Positions 26,516-38,000 of a stretch of DNA of 64,000 nucleotides are shown here, piece after piece; within the stretch, counting starts at the first letter, position 1, and the number at the start of each line of letters is the position of its first letter. Below the pieces are notes generated by a model that saw nothing but the letters and a program-made list of their open reading frames with translations, did not search any database and was not told the DNA's origin. The position numbers and the translations under genes are program-made. The DNA comes from Diprion similis (lineage: Eukaryota > Arthropoda > Insecta > Hymenoptera > Diprionidae), in contig NC_060106.1 of assembly GCF_021155765.1 (NCBI RefSeq), forward strand, positions 18,254,031-18,318,030, written 5' to 3'.

Positions 26516-29362
26516 TATTATTGTTGTTATTATTACTATTATCATTATTTTCATCATTTTACATATTATGTACATATATATATATATATGTATATATTAT
26601 GATATGTATAGGTGAATATCGATTGATTATAGGATATACATATGTAGGTGTGTACCTATGTATAAACAATCATACGATGTATAGATGTGACGCAGAGAGA
26701 AATAATAACAACAATAATAATATTCGATCGATCTTCAACCCATTATCAGAATAAATATACATATAATATATACATAATATATATACATATATATTAGGGT
26801 GGTCCTTGAAGAGATCAGTTTTGAGTTTCGAATGATTCGAAAATAATTGCTTAATTTTTTCACACTTTTTTTTCAACTCAAAAATCGTACGCTTTGCGAT
26901 GGTTATAGTTTCTCAGGGAAATAACACAGGAAAAACTATTTTTCTCACAGTACATATTTCATTGTAAATGTACCTAATAACGTTCCAAAAGATCTGTAAC
27001 TACGAGGTCTTTGATGGGCATTAGTGCTACTATCTGAAAAAAAAAAATACTCACATCATTGTATCAGCCAATCTAGACGAATTGCACACCCTCGAAATCT
27101 GACTTTTTTTTTATCTAATGGAAGTGCAATTCGTCTAGATTGGCTGATACAATGATTTTAGTATTTTTTTCTTCAGATAGTAGCACTGATGTCCATCAAA
27201 GACCTCGTAGCTACAGATCTTTTGAAACGTTATTAGGCACATTTACAATTAAATATGTACCGTGAGAAAAATAGTTTTTCATGTGTTATTTCCATAAGAA
27301 ACTTGATTAACAAGGCAGATTATCTTAGCGTTGAGGTAAAGATCTGTAAAAATTGGGGATGAGGTGGAAAAAATTCGTCAACACCCTGCATAAGGACCAC
27401 CCTAATATATGTATATATATTATACACATAATATATTAAAAGAGAGAGAAATGAAAAAAGCAAAGAAAGAAAGAAAGAGCAAAAACAAAAACAAAAAAAC
27501 AAAAAATACGTATGAGAATATATAGATATAATAATCGACAAATTTCAATTAGTTATCAAAATTGTGCCTTTGGATGGACTGGATATCTTAAGTATTATTA
27601 TTATTGCTGTTATTACTGATTTCATTCTTCATCTTGTGCTGTATATGTATATACATATATGTAGCATGTATCTATGCCACTATGCCATGGTCTTTACTAT
27701 AATAGAATTCCTACATCCTATATTAGGTCCATTATTACATTAATTACCTATTAGGTAATATTATTCTTATTCTTATTGCCATCTTCATTATATCACTGTA
27801 TGATTATTAACATTATTATTATTGGCATCATCATCATCATCATTGATCATTGATCATTGATCATTGATCATTGATCATTGATCATACCACTACTATTACA
27901 ACTATTAATATCGATACCACTACATACTATTATTCTTACATATAGGTGATTAATTAGGATAATGGGGGTTAACCGATAAACATCTACTTGTTATATCTTG
28001 TCGTTTTCATTGTAGGTATAAAAACTCACGTATGTATGTATGTACATACGCATACGTATCATACGTTCCAACGCTATCTACCTATCTAAAAACTTAATAT
28101 AATTATTCATTATAAAGTGAATTCCTAACGAATGCACGTTCCGTTGTCTGATGAAAATTTAATGCGCATGCGCCAAGATCCGAAAGTAACCGTTTACCAG
28201 GGTGACCAACTGTCCCTAACCTCAAAAATTTTGACAGTTGTGAATTGCGCGTAACTGCCACCGGCAACGGTCAAATGTTTTGAGGTTAGGGACAGTTGGT
28301 CACCCTGGGAAACGGTTACTCTAGAATCTTAGCGCGTGCGGATTAAATTTTAGCAGACTACGGACTATACGGTCGTTAAGAATTCAAAAGAAGAAAAGGA
28401 AATTCATCAAAACTGTCTTCAATGTTATAAATTCTTCCACATACGTAGATTGACGTAACATGTATTGTATACATACCTATAAGAAGTACGTGGTGTGTAT
28501 AGGTGATCCTTTTACAATTATAATCGTTGAATAGAAACGTATCGATTTTTTACTGTTTTATGAAAAGGTAAAGGGTGGCAAAAACAAACGTTTATACGGA
28601 GAAGAAACGAAATACTGTTTAAAAGTCGATACTACATCGAAACTTTGATAAACGATCACATATTTATCAACGTAATCCATGTATCTATTTGTTTACGTCA
28701 CAATCGGGATTACAGCTGCAGCGCGATTTATCCCTATAGGTGTTGCAAGTATAATATGAGTTAGGGATGTAGATAGGTAGATAGATGGTTGAGTAGATAG
28801 ATAGACAATTACCCATGCCCGTACGATATAAGGAAAATAATAGCGATAATAACAACAATGATAACTTATTCAAAACGAGAAAAAAAAAAAACAAATATAT
28901 AAAAATATATATAACGATGATAACTATTCTATGCCCTTATATAATAGCAGAAAATTATTATTATACATGCATATATATATATATATATATATGTATATTA
29001 AAACTTTTAAAACATAATTGAAAAAAATCAAACTTTAACAATGCATGCATGTGTATTGTCTCGTTCGTTACGTATTATTATAAAGTATACACGTAAAGAT
29101 AATCAAAAACGAAAAAAAAGAACTTTACCGAAAAAAAAAAAAGTTGATAAAAAAAAATAAGAATTCTGTATATGTTAACAACTTGTCATTGTTAATGTAT
29201 TGATATATAAATTAATATTATTCATAATTGAAATGATTAAATATGTGATATTGAGTAGATCCATTATACATATATTATAATACGATATATAGATTCATAT
29301 TACGTGAATGTTATTATAATAATAATTCTAGTAATAATAATAACAACAACAATAATATAGGC

Positions 29363-29427
<65 letters not shown>

Positions 29428-32400
29428 AATATATATATAGCATACCACACAAGATGATATAGAGGGATTATATATCTTGTGAAAAGGAAATTAAAAATTA
29501 TCTACATGTAAACATGTATAAACGAAAGTCCTATATCTATAACAAACGTATGGTAAACATGAAAGAAAGAAAAAAACAAAGGGAGGAAAGAAAGAAAAAA
29601 AAAATTGAAAAAAAATGGAAGTTGTGGAGAGAATTTTGTGAAGAAAATTATAAAAAAAAAGGAAACGTTAATTTATCATTATTCGTAACGATTCATGCTA
29701 GATTGATCACCCCATCACGTACCTATAATGGGACCAAAATTTTAATTTACCTTCGCATTTCCAATTCCCATCATCATCGCATGTTTGTCGTATAAATAAC
29801 GTGACTCGTATAATTATAATCACATTACGCTTTCATTTTTATTCGTTAATAATTGTTTTATTTCTTGTCTTATTATTTTTATCCATCTTTTTCTACGACT
29901 ATTATATCTAGTTATTAGCCGCAATGATTTCATACGAATTTTTTTTTGTGTGTTTTTTTTCTCGGAATTTCTTCAAAAGCCGATGTAGCATTTAATTATT
30001 TACGTCAGGATTTCACGAAAAGAAATACCATATTAATTAGATCAAAGTATCGTCAATTTTCCCGTAATCTCATCCTTTTCTCGTTCTTTTTCTTTTCTGT
30101 GTAAATTCTACTTATCACGAATTTATCCTATTCTGCTTCCGTTGTTTCCTTATAAATACATTTTATAATTCAACTTCGTGATTCGTATATCATTCTCGCT
30201 TCTGAAAAACTCGTTATAATTTAATACCATTTGTTAAATTGTATTATCATACATATATAGATAAAAATTGATCGCACGTTGAAGTCGAATAAAAATTCTA
30301 ACTACAATTTTTCATCGCATTATAAATATATATTATATTATACATATACGTCCATGTAGAATTTTCTTGAGAACCAACCATAAACAAAAAATGAAAGAAA
30401 AAAATAAATAAATAAATAAACAAAAAAATAATCGGTCAACAATTTTTTTTTCTACTGCACGTGCGCAGACACGAGAAAACAAGTATAAACGAGCATATAA
30501 AAACTTCGAGTATCGATTTCATTACGATTTTAATTTGCCTGATCTTAACGTTGAATCTGCTATTAGCTTTACGAATAAAAGATTCAACTCCGTTTATCAC
30601 AAGTGTCGATTTGTCTAGCTTAAAAAAAACTGCAGAACGTATCATCGAAGCGTTTTAATAGATTCTACTCACAATCATTTGCACGTCACGATGTTCGAGA
30701 TTGATGTTCCAATACATACATGTTCATATCTCTGTAATGTTACTTGCGATACTCCAGGAGTGGTATAAAAGAAATGAAACTTAAAAGTTGACAGCAAAGA
30801 AAAAAAAGAAAAGAAAAAAAAGTAAAGAGATAATATATAGGTATATTATACACTTATATCGAAAGATAGAGTTAAATGAAAATGTAAGCAAAGTGCAGCA
30901 CTTCCAGTTACTTAATTATTCATAATTCAACCGATTCAATTGACGCTCGATCTTTCCGTACGAAATACATACTATAATATACATATAATACGATAAACCG
31001 CAGAATATAGAAGTAACAATGAATGAATGTTTGTGTAATCGGTAAGCCGCATTTACAATTCCATAAAAAATTAGATGGAATTAATTTTCTCAATTTATTA
31101 AACGTCACCCTGTTTTTTCCTTTCTTCTCTTCTTATTTCTGTAATCCTAGAACCTTTGTTTCACTGCAAGGGAGAAAAACGCTCGATCGTTATAATATGT
31201 TCATATTCGAATGCGACAGGGTAAGGAATAAGATATAGACAAGAGAAGAGCATTGATCGAACGATTTTCTCTACGAGTAAAGCGATTCCGTTATCACAAT
31301 AAACGGAATAATATCCGAACTATAAATTACGAATTATTAGTCCACTCACAAAAGTTAATAAATAAGGCAAGGCAAACTCGAACTTTTCAGTCAGATATAA
31401 CAGAATCCAATCCAAAAATCCATGCAAAATCGTGAGCTATTTTCTACACAGCGACTCACGATTCAAAAATATAAACTTATTCTTCTAATACTCGCGCTTT
31501 CTCTAAATTGTTTGAAATATTATTATTATTAGACGAATTCCTTCGCCGTAATTTAAAACTTCAAGTCAAAATTTTTTTTTATAGCGTTGTATGATTAGCC
31601 TCTTGTTAAATTACTAATAGATTAGGTACTTTGTGCTAGGATAAAGCCATCAGTTTCTTTTCTCATTCTTTCCTCTACGTATGGTAGGTACTAATTTATT
31701 ATTCTTCCATCTTTATTTCGTATTGTACCTTAATATTGTTGGTAATTCTTTTCACAATTCCTTAAGCGTAGAATAAACCATATTTTTATTTTCGTTTCAT
31801 TGAAATAGGGGAATTGATCAACATTCGAGACGAAATCCAAAAGTCTGAAAGACTCGGATTATACTCAATCGCTCAGCATTGCTAATACAGCCTTACCATA
31901 CTAGTGATTTCAAAGGATTTGAATGTACAGACACAAACACATTCAAACACCGTCTATCGCTTTATTCAATTTTGAATTCTCCCGTAAAACGGAACAAACA
32001 AAACCAATTAATCAAATACGACATCGTCCAGAAGTTTTTGACTGTAATTATCATAATCATATCAAAAGAAATAAGTAATTTCCATCAACAGTAGTGAAAA
32101 AAAAAATTTTTTTTATTACATACAAATACGGTCTCTCGTTCTTTCTCTCATCAAAATTTATCATCGATATAGAATTTATGCTTTCATCTGAATATTCGCA
32201 AATTTAATTTTTACAAATTACAGTTTGTGTGTATAAGTTTCTTTTTTTCTTCTTCTTCTCTTTCATGCAGTAAAATTATATACCTATACATGTATAAATC
32301 ACTAGAAGTTACACTCAACGATTAATCGATTGTACGAGAAGACCACGTGCCATTTAAAAGAAATTTATTTTTTTCTCAAATCGATTAAACCTCGCTTTAG

Positions 32401-34728
32401 AGACAGAAATAACGGAGTTTGAAATCAGCTTAAAGTTATTTTTTTTTTTCTTTTTTCAAATTCTTGTTTTTATCGTAAGGATTTTCTGTCCATTGAAATT
32501 AAAGACGAAAAACTTTCCAACCAGTTATAATCCGGACAACAAGCGGCGAGGAAAATTTGACCAAATTCCGCAAGTTCATTCAAGAATTTACCAAGTTCTC
32601 CGAAATCGGTAGTAAAATTAAAATACGTGGGTATTATATATATATATATATATATATATTTGCTGATAATTACAGCTGTAACAGTTATTCCGTCGGCAAG
32701 GTTCAATAAATCATTTTCACTGACAAATTCACACTGTAACTGTTACACGCAGGTCATGATAATACATATATACATATATATGTATATAGATATATGTATG
32801 GAGAATTCCACGTCAATTAGACAAATGATATTTCCTGCCCATTTTTGATTTGCTTAAGGATTTTTCATACGGTTCTCCGGTCACAAAAAAGCAGCTTTAA
32901 TAATTTTTTCAGATTTTTTTCTGCAACCGTTGATTTTTTAGGATTATTCAAAATCATCTAAAAATTGGCATTTTTTTTTAAATCACAAATAAATTCTCAA
33001 GAATCTTATTTTTCATACGGATCATTCTGACACCCGTCCCATGACGTAGTGATCCGTTCTACTATTTTTTTCTAACACTAAACATTTTCTACAAACAAAA
33101 CACGATCTTTCAACGTTTCAAAATTCTCCAATAATTATCAACAAATCAATATTCAATTTTGACTATCTTGCCGCAAAGTTACAGAATTTTTTTCATGAGT
33201 TAAAAATCATTGATTAAATTGACATGGAATTTCCCATATATATATTATTCTTCTGAAAGTAGCTGTATACATAAATATATAGTGCGATAGATTAGATCAG
33301 TACCAGGCGTTGAAGTTGAGTAGGATTTTCGCGCATATAAAATTTCTCAGGCACTTATTATATTTTATATTACACCATTGCAAGTACGGTCTTTTCGTAC
33401 AATTGAACAATGCGATATATAATAAACACATCGTATTTTCGAACCCGCAATCATTCGAGCCAATTTAACGAGTGTGTATATAAACTGCAAAAAAGATTTC
33501 AGACTAATTATACACATTATAAACATTCATATTTATTATACAATTATATGATGATATAAATCCTGTATTACGCATTCTGTGTCGTGAAATACAAACAAAC
33601 AAGCAAAAAAAAAAATATAAAAACAAACGGCAACGCAAATCTTCCTGCGATTATTATTGTATAAGAAATATTATTATTATTATTATTATTGTCATCAAAT
33701 TAAGAAATAAACGTTTATATATATAGAATTTGATACATTTTTGTCATATATCTAAACGCTTTTCCATTTTGCTTCTGTTTCCCTGTCAGAATATTCCCGA
33801 AGCCTATCTTCCCGCTCCTGTCTTCCCATTTTCTCCGACTGGTCAAAGCGTCCTTGGAACGCCGACTATGTCTTCGGTTCACGACGAAGATCTGCTTCAA
33901 ATTCTACCCGAAGATTGTTTCTGGCTGGGAGCTGCACCAGGTCAATTCGCAGGCCACTGCCAGAGCATCGAAAACGCCACGGTATTATTTATTATTAACC
34001 GATTATTCACACGCCTGATTAATAGATGTAAAAATTTTGGCAACGAAATTTTCTTGCGTTATTAAAAAAATTTCTGGATCATTCGAAATAATTGTAAATT
34101 TTTTTTTTTTCAACTCGTCGAAAAAAGAATTCTATTCTTTCGCTGAAAGAGACGTTGTTCGATATGTTTTTTTTTTTTTTTTTTTTTTTTTTTTGTTTTG
34201 TTTTCAAACAACGAAACATTTCTTATTTTTTATTTATTAAATTCGAAACAAAACTTTTCTCTTTCACGTGGAATCGCTCGACAAGTATTGCTCAAAGCGT
34301 TTCCAAGGAAAAGAATTTTACAATTTCTATAAAATTTTCACAATTCGATGAAATTTCCTCAGAATTACGCTGCGTTTTTGGACTATTCTCACCGGCTGAC
34401 GATGAGCCAGGAATGGCTGCATCCAGGATCAACGGCTCAGGATTTGCAAGCGGCGTTCATCGAGCAGCCGAGTCTTTTTCACGAAAGTAACACCCTGCTT
34501 GGTCACGAGCATTTATCCTACGGTGGTTACTTGTGCCCGAATTACGATCAGCAGAATCGTCAAACGCCGATCAGCAACGGTGGTATTAGCGACGATAATT
34601 TCAACGAATTTATGGAAGCGAACGAAGGAATTGCAAATTCGAAACAACCGGTGGTTATAAAGCAGAACGACAGAATCTGCGTGATGCTCGAGGCTAATCA
34701 GATACAATTGGAAAAAGATATTATGTGA
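10163..34728 (+). CDS. SOX-like HMG-box transcription factor, divergent, 10 main-chain exons
   Basis: Main-chain exons: 10163-10202, 10404-10815, 13275-13372, 21039-21358, 22154-22378, 24135-24243, 24495-24673, 25651-26016, 33790-33981, 34363-34728. They total 769 codons (768 residues), with GT-AG ends and consistent phases. The HMG box is residues about 120-192, from RPANAFMLFANEWRKKLA through ISVRLGVLWKNMAKGIKEKY to KRKYPDYVYNPKEARLRK. The NAFM wedge, the core Trp and the YPDYVYNP tail are SOX-like, but RPMNAFMVW is altered to RPANAFMLF. It does not look like a standard SoxB-F member. The rest is low-complexity: Ser/Gly-rich in exon 4, Gln/His-rich at the start of exon 8 (about residues 462-480), acidic in exon 9 (DEDLLQILPEDCFWL). 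I expect a sequence-specific DNA-binding nuclear protein; targets are unknown. The first exon is tiny (MERYGLITSIMGR) and is the least certain part. Introns are 0.2-7.8 kb. There is an internal alternative start and an alternative 3' end (listed separately). Confidence 0.85.
10816..13274 (+). other. Intron 2 of the HMG-box gene
   Basis: This 2.46 kb intron lies inside the HMG-box coding sequence; introns at this kind of position occur in some SOX subfamilies. It contains the 121-bp tandem repeat described separately and a poly-G run near 13043-13059. No other coding exon was recognised. Confidence 0.7.
11120..11640 (+). repeat. 121-bp tandem repeat rich in AAATCG
   Basis: The anchor GAAATCGCAAG recurs at 11154, 11275 and 11396, exactly 121 bp apart. 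It is each time followed by ACTATTTATGTGAAG and a diverged remainder containing TCGTTTAGAATTCGATTC. Shorter AAATCG / GAAATC words continue to about 11640, so the array decays on both sides. It is a small intronic minisatellite with three clear copies. Confidence 0.85.
14600..15030 (+). repeat. Purine-rich simple-sequence tract
   Basis: The region holds GGTGAGGGTGAGGG runs, a CA-rich stretch at 14731-14757, GAGA runs at 14860-14910 and GGAAGAG repeats at 14996-15030. This strand asymmetry (purines on the plus strand) is typical of GAGA-rich promoter or enhancer DNA in insects, but no function can be shown from sequence alone. Confidence 0.7.
15178..15218. repeat. (TA)n microsatellite
   Basis: About 20 perfect TA units. 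Similar (TA)n tracts occur at 29367-29425 and 35033-35072. They are microsatellites without recognisable function. Confidence 0.95.
15660..16110 (+). promoter_or_regulatory. CpG-rich block, candidate alternative promoter or 5' exon
   Basis: Inside an AT-rich intron this 450-bp stretch is GC-rich and dense in CpG (for example GACGCCGCGGTCTCGACG near 15980). It is flanked by GAGA-like tracts upstream and CTG/CTT repeats downstream. It lies 2.4 kb upstream of the alternative coding exon at 18530, so it may be the promoter or non-coding first exon for that isoform. This is inference; no TATA or Inr was identified. Confidence 0.35.
16138..16220 (+). repeat. (CTG)n followed by (CTT)n microsatellite
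   Basis: About nine TGC units run directly into a longer series of TTC units, then TTA/TTC variants to about 16290. The open frame it creates (poly-Ala then poly-Ser) is a by-product of the repeat and not a gene. Confidence 0.9.
18530..18713 (+). CDS. Alternative first coding exon of the HMG-box gene (HMG-less isoform)
   Basis: The open frame starts at an ATG in a strong context (AAAAAATGG) with an in-frame TAA directly upstream, so translation must start here. It encodes 61 residues rich in Tyr, Asn, His and Gln (begins MDCCNYVQPYNSGTG), then reaches a GT donor (ACAG|GTAGAT) at 18714. One base is left over, the same phase as the third HMG exon, so it can splice to 21039 and give PPAYPT-DYVYNPKEARLRK. 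The product would be about 646 residues and lack the three HMG helices, keeping only the basic tail. Composition looks coding and matches the low-complexity style of the gene. It could instead be a chance open frame; transcript data would decide. Confidence 0.55.
18945..19447. mobile_element. Possible MITE, CAGGGT-ended
   Basis: The stretch starts GACAGGGTCGTC and ends TTGCCACCCTGGTC. Inside are repeated TGGAAAACTTGGAAAACCTGG and CAGGGAAAATCTGGAAATC words that resemble the elements at 19795 and 62296. The terminal inverted repeat is short and imperfect, so boundaries are approximate. Confidence 0.4.
19795..20034. mobile_element. MITE with ACAGGGTGTCCAGT terminal inverted repeat
   Basis: The left end ACAGGGTGTCCAGT is mirrored on the right by AACTGGACACTCTGT. 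The inside includes CTCAGGGAATTTC and its counterpart GAAATTCTCAGGGAATTACG. It is about 240 bp and has no coding sequence. The same internal words (AGGGAAT, TCAGGG) recur near 62340. It is a non-autonomous DNA-transposon relic; I cannot assign the superfamily. Confidence 0.7.
21602..21805. mobile_element. Fold-back element
   Basis: The left arm (AGCCCTTAATGTTA then GGTTCCTGAACGCA) is the reverse complement of the right arm (TGCGTTCAGGAACC then TAATATTAAGGGCT). Outward the match continues through GCAATAAGACA / CGTCTTATTTCC. About 200 bp with a short loop, lying in the intron just after the HMG-box tail exon. Non-coding. Confidence 0.75.
23735..23995 (+). repeat. Diverged interspersed repeat, copy 1
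   Basis: It shares ACGGAAGGACCA, AATATCGAATTTTTA and GATTCTATATTATCGAGAAG, in the same order and orientation, with a second copy at 24755-24990, about 1 kb downstream. Probably a truncated transposon or a local duplication; no terminal repeats could be fixed. Confidence 0.65.
24755..24990 (+). repeat. Diverged interspersed repeat, copy 2
   Basis: Counterpart of the repeat at 23735-23995 with the shared words in the same order. It lies in the intron between the HMG-gene exons 24495-24673 and 25651-26016, directly before a fold-back element at 25015. Confidence 0.65.
25015..25428. mobile_element. Fold-back element, about 410 bp
   Basis: Nested complementary segments include GGTTTGATGTC with GACATCAAACTG, TTTCGTTGAGACTC with GAGTCTCAACGAAA, and GGACACCCAACGAGGTGATT with AATCACCCCGTTGAGTGCCC. 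The centre is TGAATGAAAC with GTTTCATTCA. The whole unit is an imperfect palindrome, non-coding, within an intron of the HMG gene. Confidence 0.75.
26017..26310 (+). CDS. Alternative 3'-terminal extension of HMG-gene exon 25651-26016
   Basis: The donor at 26017 (AAC|GTAAGT) splices in phase to 33790, but the frame stays open for 97 more codons to TAA at 26308-26310. That sequence is GC-rich and looks coding (low-complexity Asn/Ser/Gly, e.g. FGNINNFGNVALAAYYND), unlike the AT-rich intron that follows. Skipping the splice would give a 680-residue protein without the acidic C-terminus. An alternative last exon is the simplest reading; chance open frame remains possible. Confidence 0.5.
   Translation, partial: VSSTRGNHPRQVSLDCDLKSTATGRPSPAFFNSQQSNQQTVGVVTCNGPGVSSFGNINNFGNVALAAYYNDIRSPATPVVANPRWHSPYVGVIGSEI
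26794..27405. mobile_element. 608-bp fold-back MITE with AGGGTGGTCCTT termini
   Basis: The left end TTAGGGTGGTCCTT is mirrored by AAGGACCACCCTAA at the right. The complementarity runs through most of the element: TAACGTTCCAAAAGATCTG with CAGATCTTTTGAAACGTTA, and GAGGTCTTTGATGGGCAT with ATGTCCATCAAAGACCTC. At the centre, CAATCTAGACGAATTGCAC pairs with GTGCAATTCGTCTAGATTG. Both ends abut TA-rich DNA, consistent with a TA target site. No open frame; non-autonomous. Confidence 0.88.
27836..27887 (+). repeat. Heptamer tandem repeat (TTGATCA)n
   Basis: About six to seven perfect copies of ATTGATC follow a short CAT trinucleotide run. Each unit contains the palindrome TGATCA, so the array can form strings of small hairpins and has regularly spaced GATC sites. 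Confidence 0.9.
28119..28385. mobile_element. 267-bp palindromic fold-back element
   Basis: GAATTC ends on both sides. The inner pairing includes AGGGTGACCAACTGTCCCTA with TAGGGACAGTTGGTCACCCT, AATGCGCATGCGCCAAGAT with the mirrored ATCTTAGCGCGTGCGGATT, and GTCTGATGAAAATTT with AAATTTTAGCAGAC. It is near-symmetric about 28252 with a small loop. Non-coding; no match to the other fold-backs here. Confidence 0.85.
32797..33238. mobile_element. Fold-back/MITE with GGAGAATTCCACGTCAAT ends
   Basis: The left end GGAGAATTCCACGTCAATTA is matched at the right by AATTGACATGGAATTTCCC, and the next segments (GACAAATGAT / ATCATTGATTA) also pair. The inside is AT-rich without coding sequence. About 440 bp, flanked by TA-rich DNA. 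Confidence 0.65.
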
Positions 34729-35027
34729 CGATTTTTATCGATTACGATTATTATTATTGTTGTTGTTTTTATTTTTGTTATTATTAATATTCATTATTTC
34801 TATCACATTCATTGAATTATTTTCTACGTTTACTTTATTCGATAGGTATCTATGAAGAATATCGCAATGCTGCGAAAAATACTATTTCGTTTATTTAATT
34901 ATTATTATTATACGGATTTCTGCGAACTTATTAATTTTTCACGCATTATTATTATTATTATTTTATTATACATGACACTTCTTATAATATGATAAGCTAT
35001 TTTATTATTTAAATCAATTGCAAGGGG

Positions 35028-35073
<46 letters not shown>

Positions 35074-38000
35074 CTTTATAGACAAAAAAAAAATAAGTTT
35101 CCGAAAATTTCAATTCAAAATTTGAATTTTGAAAGATCGCTCATAATTTTTTTTCAATTTTTTGGTTCATTTCTTTAGATCTTTTCGAGTGACCTTTTCA
35201 TATTAAAATTTCATACATTTTTTTTCTTTAATTTAGTAAGAAAGAATCGATAACAATACACCACGTCATGAATTAAAAATCAAACAAAATACTTAAAATA
35301 TAATTTTTTTAATTTAATTTTTTGACGATTTTTGACATTTAAAAAAATTTGGAGCGACCTCTTAAAATTTTTTTTTTTAGCTGTCCTTTGGAGTGGGCTC
35401 TTAAAACATCAAAAACTAACATTTTGTCACATATATATAATTTTGTTGGTAAGAAATTTTAATAAGAAAAGCAAAGTGTAAGATATTTTCAATTCGCAGC
35501 CGCGATACGTACATACCTACGGGAGGTCAAGTTTTTCGAAAAATTTGTAAAATTGTTAACCGGAAGCAGGTAAGCGGGGTGCATGGATGGCTATGACGCT
35601 ATCGGACCACCGGAGGGCGATTTAAAAATCCGTCGAAGACCGCAGAGCTAGCGCGGTTATGATTATTACAGCTTCCATTACAGCGCGTCTCATACTTTGA
35701 CGGCAAACACAAACAAGTGGCGGTGAGCCTCAAATATAATAAAATGCAAGATGAAGAAATGAAAGGAGGAACGGAAGGACGAAAGGAAAAAAGATCAGGT
35801 AAAATCCTGGTCCGCCACCGCCCACGCGTTATCCAAGGGTTGCCCTGGAGGGCCGCCGCTCTTTGCTGCTGCAGGTGTGTTGTAAAATGTTAAAGCGCCA
35901 CTAAACAATAAAGACTGATTGACCCAAGAATTTTTACAACACTCGCTTTGACGATATCGTGTCCTCCGCTTTCGGCTACCACGCACGGATTTTTCACGGA
36001 GATTCGTTTCCTGATACGGAATTCATCGCTTTTGATTATTCACACGTACTGCGCACGAAATATTTTGGATATCGTTGTGTTGTAATGTCTTGAAAAAATA
36101 TATAGACAATGAATCAAGCGAATCGAGCAATAAGTACGTAACACGAGGTGTTAAAAACTGTTTTCGCCTGATAAAAACAGTCTGACACAAGAGCGCTGCG
36201 CAGTTATAGGTATGCATAAATAGGTACATACATATGTTTAAGCCAAGGTCTTACTTTCCACACGTGTACCTAAATATCGTGGTGAGGTGTGTTTTATCTT
36301 TTCGATTTATTTATTTATTTATTTTTTTTTAAATTATTATTATTATTCTTCTTCTTCTTCTTCACGATCTTCAGTACACAAAATTCGGCAAAAGGTAAGG
36401 CTATAAGCCTATAATATCGAGTCGTATAGACAGTTTGGAAATTCTTGTGAATTAGTTGAGCAAACTTTGCAGGAGCAAAGCATATAAGAAGAAACGAACT
36501 TGAGGCAGATCGCAAACAAACGATCAAACGAACTCCTCAAATATCGGAGCCTGCGGTTCTATACCTGCGACTTAAATGCGCCAAGGTGGGTATAAAATTA
36601 CCGTGCTATATATATATACACATACATACATACATATATATGTATATTATACGTGTAATAATTCGTGGGCCTCCGCCGTGCAGCAACACTCGCGCAAACA
36701 GACCCCCGTGCCATGCACTTTGTTGATTTTTGTAATTTGTCTGCAGAAGAAGACCGGATCCTTTCGTTGGGACCGTTACGTGCCCGTCGATCCGCCTAAT
36801 TCGGACTCTTCGTTAATGTACGATACATATATATATATATACATATATATCAGAGCCGCGAGGCCGCAAAGTCTCAATAAGAATTCGCTTCGAACATACG
36901 AGCGAAAATAATTTCACACATAGTATAGTATATAGACGTGTGGGTATATAGAGATAAATATACTCTTGCAGGCAGGGTATTATTGGATATATTTTATTGT
37001 TAGTTTGGCTCGTTTTTTAAGTTTTTCAAGTTTTATTTTTCTCTCGAGATGCCATTGGAAAAATTTCTGACCAATATTGAAAGAAAAAGAAAGAAAAAAA
37101 TTTGTCGTCAAACCTGGAGGAGGCAGGGAAATATTCAGACGTTCCTACCAATTATTTAAATATTTTTTATTTATAAATGTACGTATAAAAATAAATAAAA
37201 CATATTTCAATAATTATGCTAGCAAAATCTGAATATTTTTTTTACCTTCTTCAGGTTTTACGACAGTTATTTTGTTTCTTTCTTTTTTTTTTGTCCACAT
37301 TTTTACACAAATTTTTCAAGTATAGCAACTATTGAAAAAAAAGGAAGAGTAGATTTCTTTTTTTAATTATCTAACCTAATATATTTATTTACTCGTTTGT
37401 TTTTTTTAATTAACCACGTTTTACCAACGAATTATCGTTTCTAGAAAATAATCCAATCTTTTCTACTTTAAAAAACGGAACATCATGACGATTTTGTAAG
37501 TCCCACGTCTTCTGTTTCTATAACCGTCGGCAAAATTGAATCCTTATCAAATCGAACGATGTCACTTATTTTTTCTGTACCTACCATTTTGAGTGAATTT
37601 TGAAGGAAAGACAACCGTATGAAGATCAGCTGAACACATTATGCTGTAAATGGAAATGAATAATGAACTGTTTCAGAATAATAAAAATTCGCAAAGTATC
37701 TCGCGATGTGTAATCAATAAACCGGAATCGCGTTTATATACTTGTAAAAAAAAATCATCTTCATCGTATGCCTTCATAGCTATAATGCATATAATATATG
37801 CGTTTCTTCGACGGTATGATTTTGGGAATAAAATGGCCATTCTATAAATGTTGTGCATCAAGTGCGTAACTGCTTTTTCAGTTTTTGGAAAAATTTAAAC
37901 ACCATCTGCAAATATACTCGACCTTACAAACCTGCGCAACCTTTTCAAATCGAAGTTTTGGTAGTTGAAAATAGCTGGACCTTTTTGAGGCTTAGACTAT

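Larger units (their letters stand above)
26311..33789 (+). other. Long intron of the HMG-box gene
   Basis: About 7.5 kb of very AT-rich DNA with no exon I can recognise. It contains (ATT)n near 26475-26520, a 608-bp fold-back element, a heptamer tandem repeat, a 267-bp fold-back element, a (TA)n tract and another fold-back element at 32797. If the alternative 3' end is used, its first part is 3' UTR and downstream flank. Confidence 0.7.

Noticed and set aside
35033-35072. (TA)n tract as a regulatory TATA array
   Set aside because: Equal tracts occur elsewhere in introns and intergenic DNA; it lies past the HMG-gene stop with no start site nearby.
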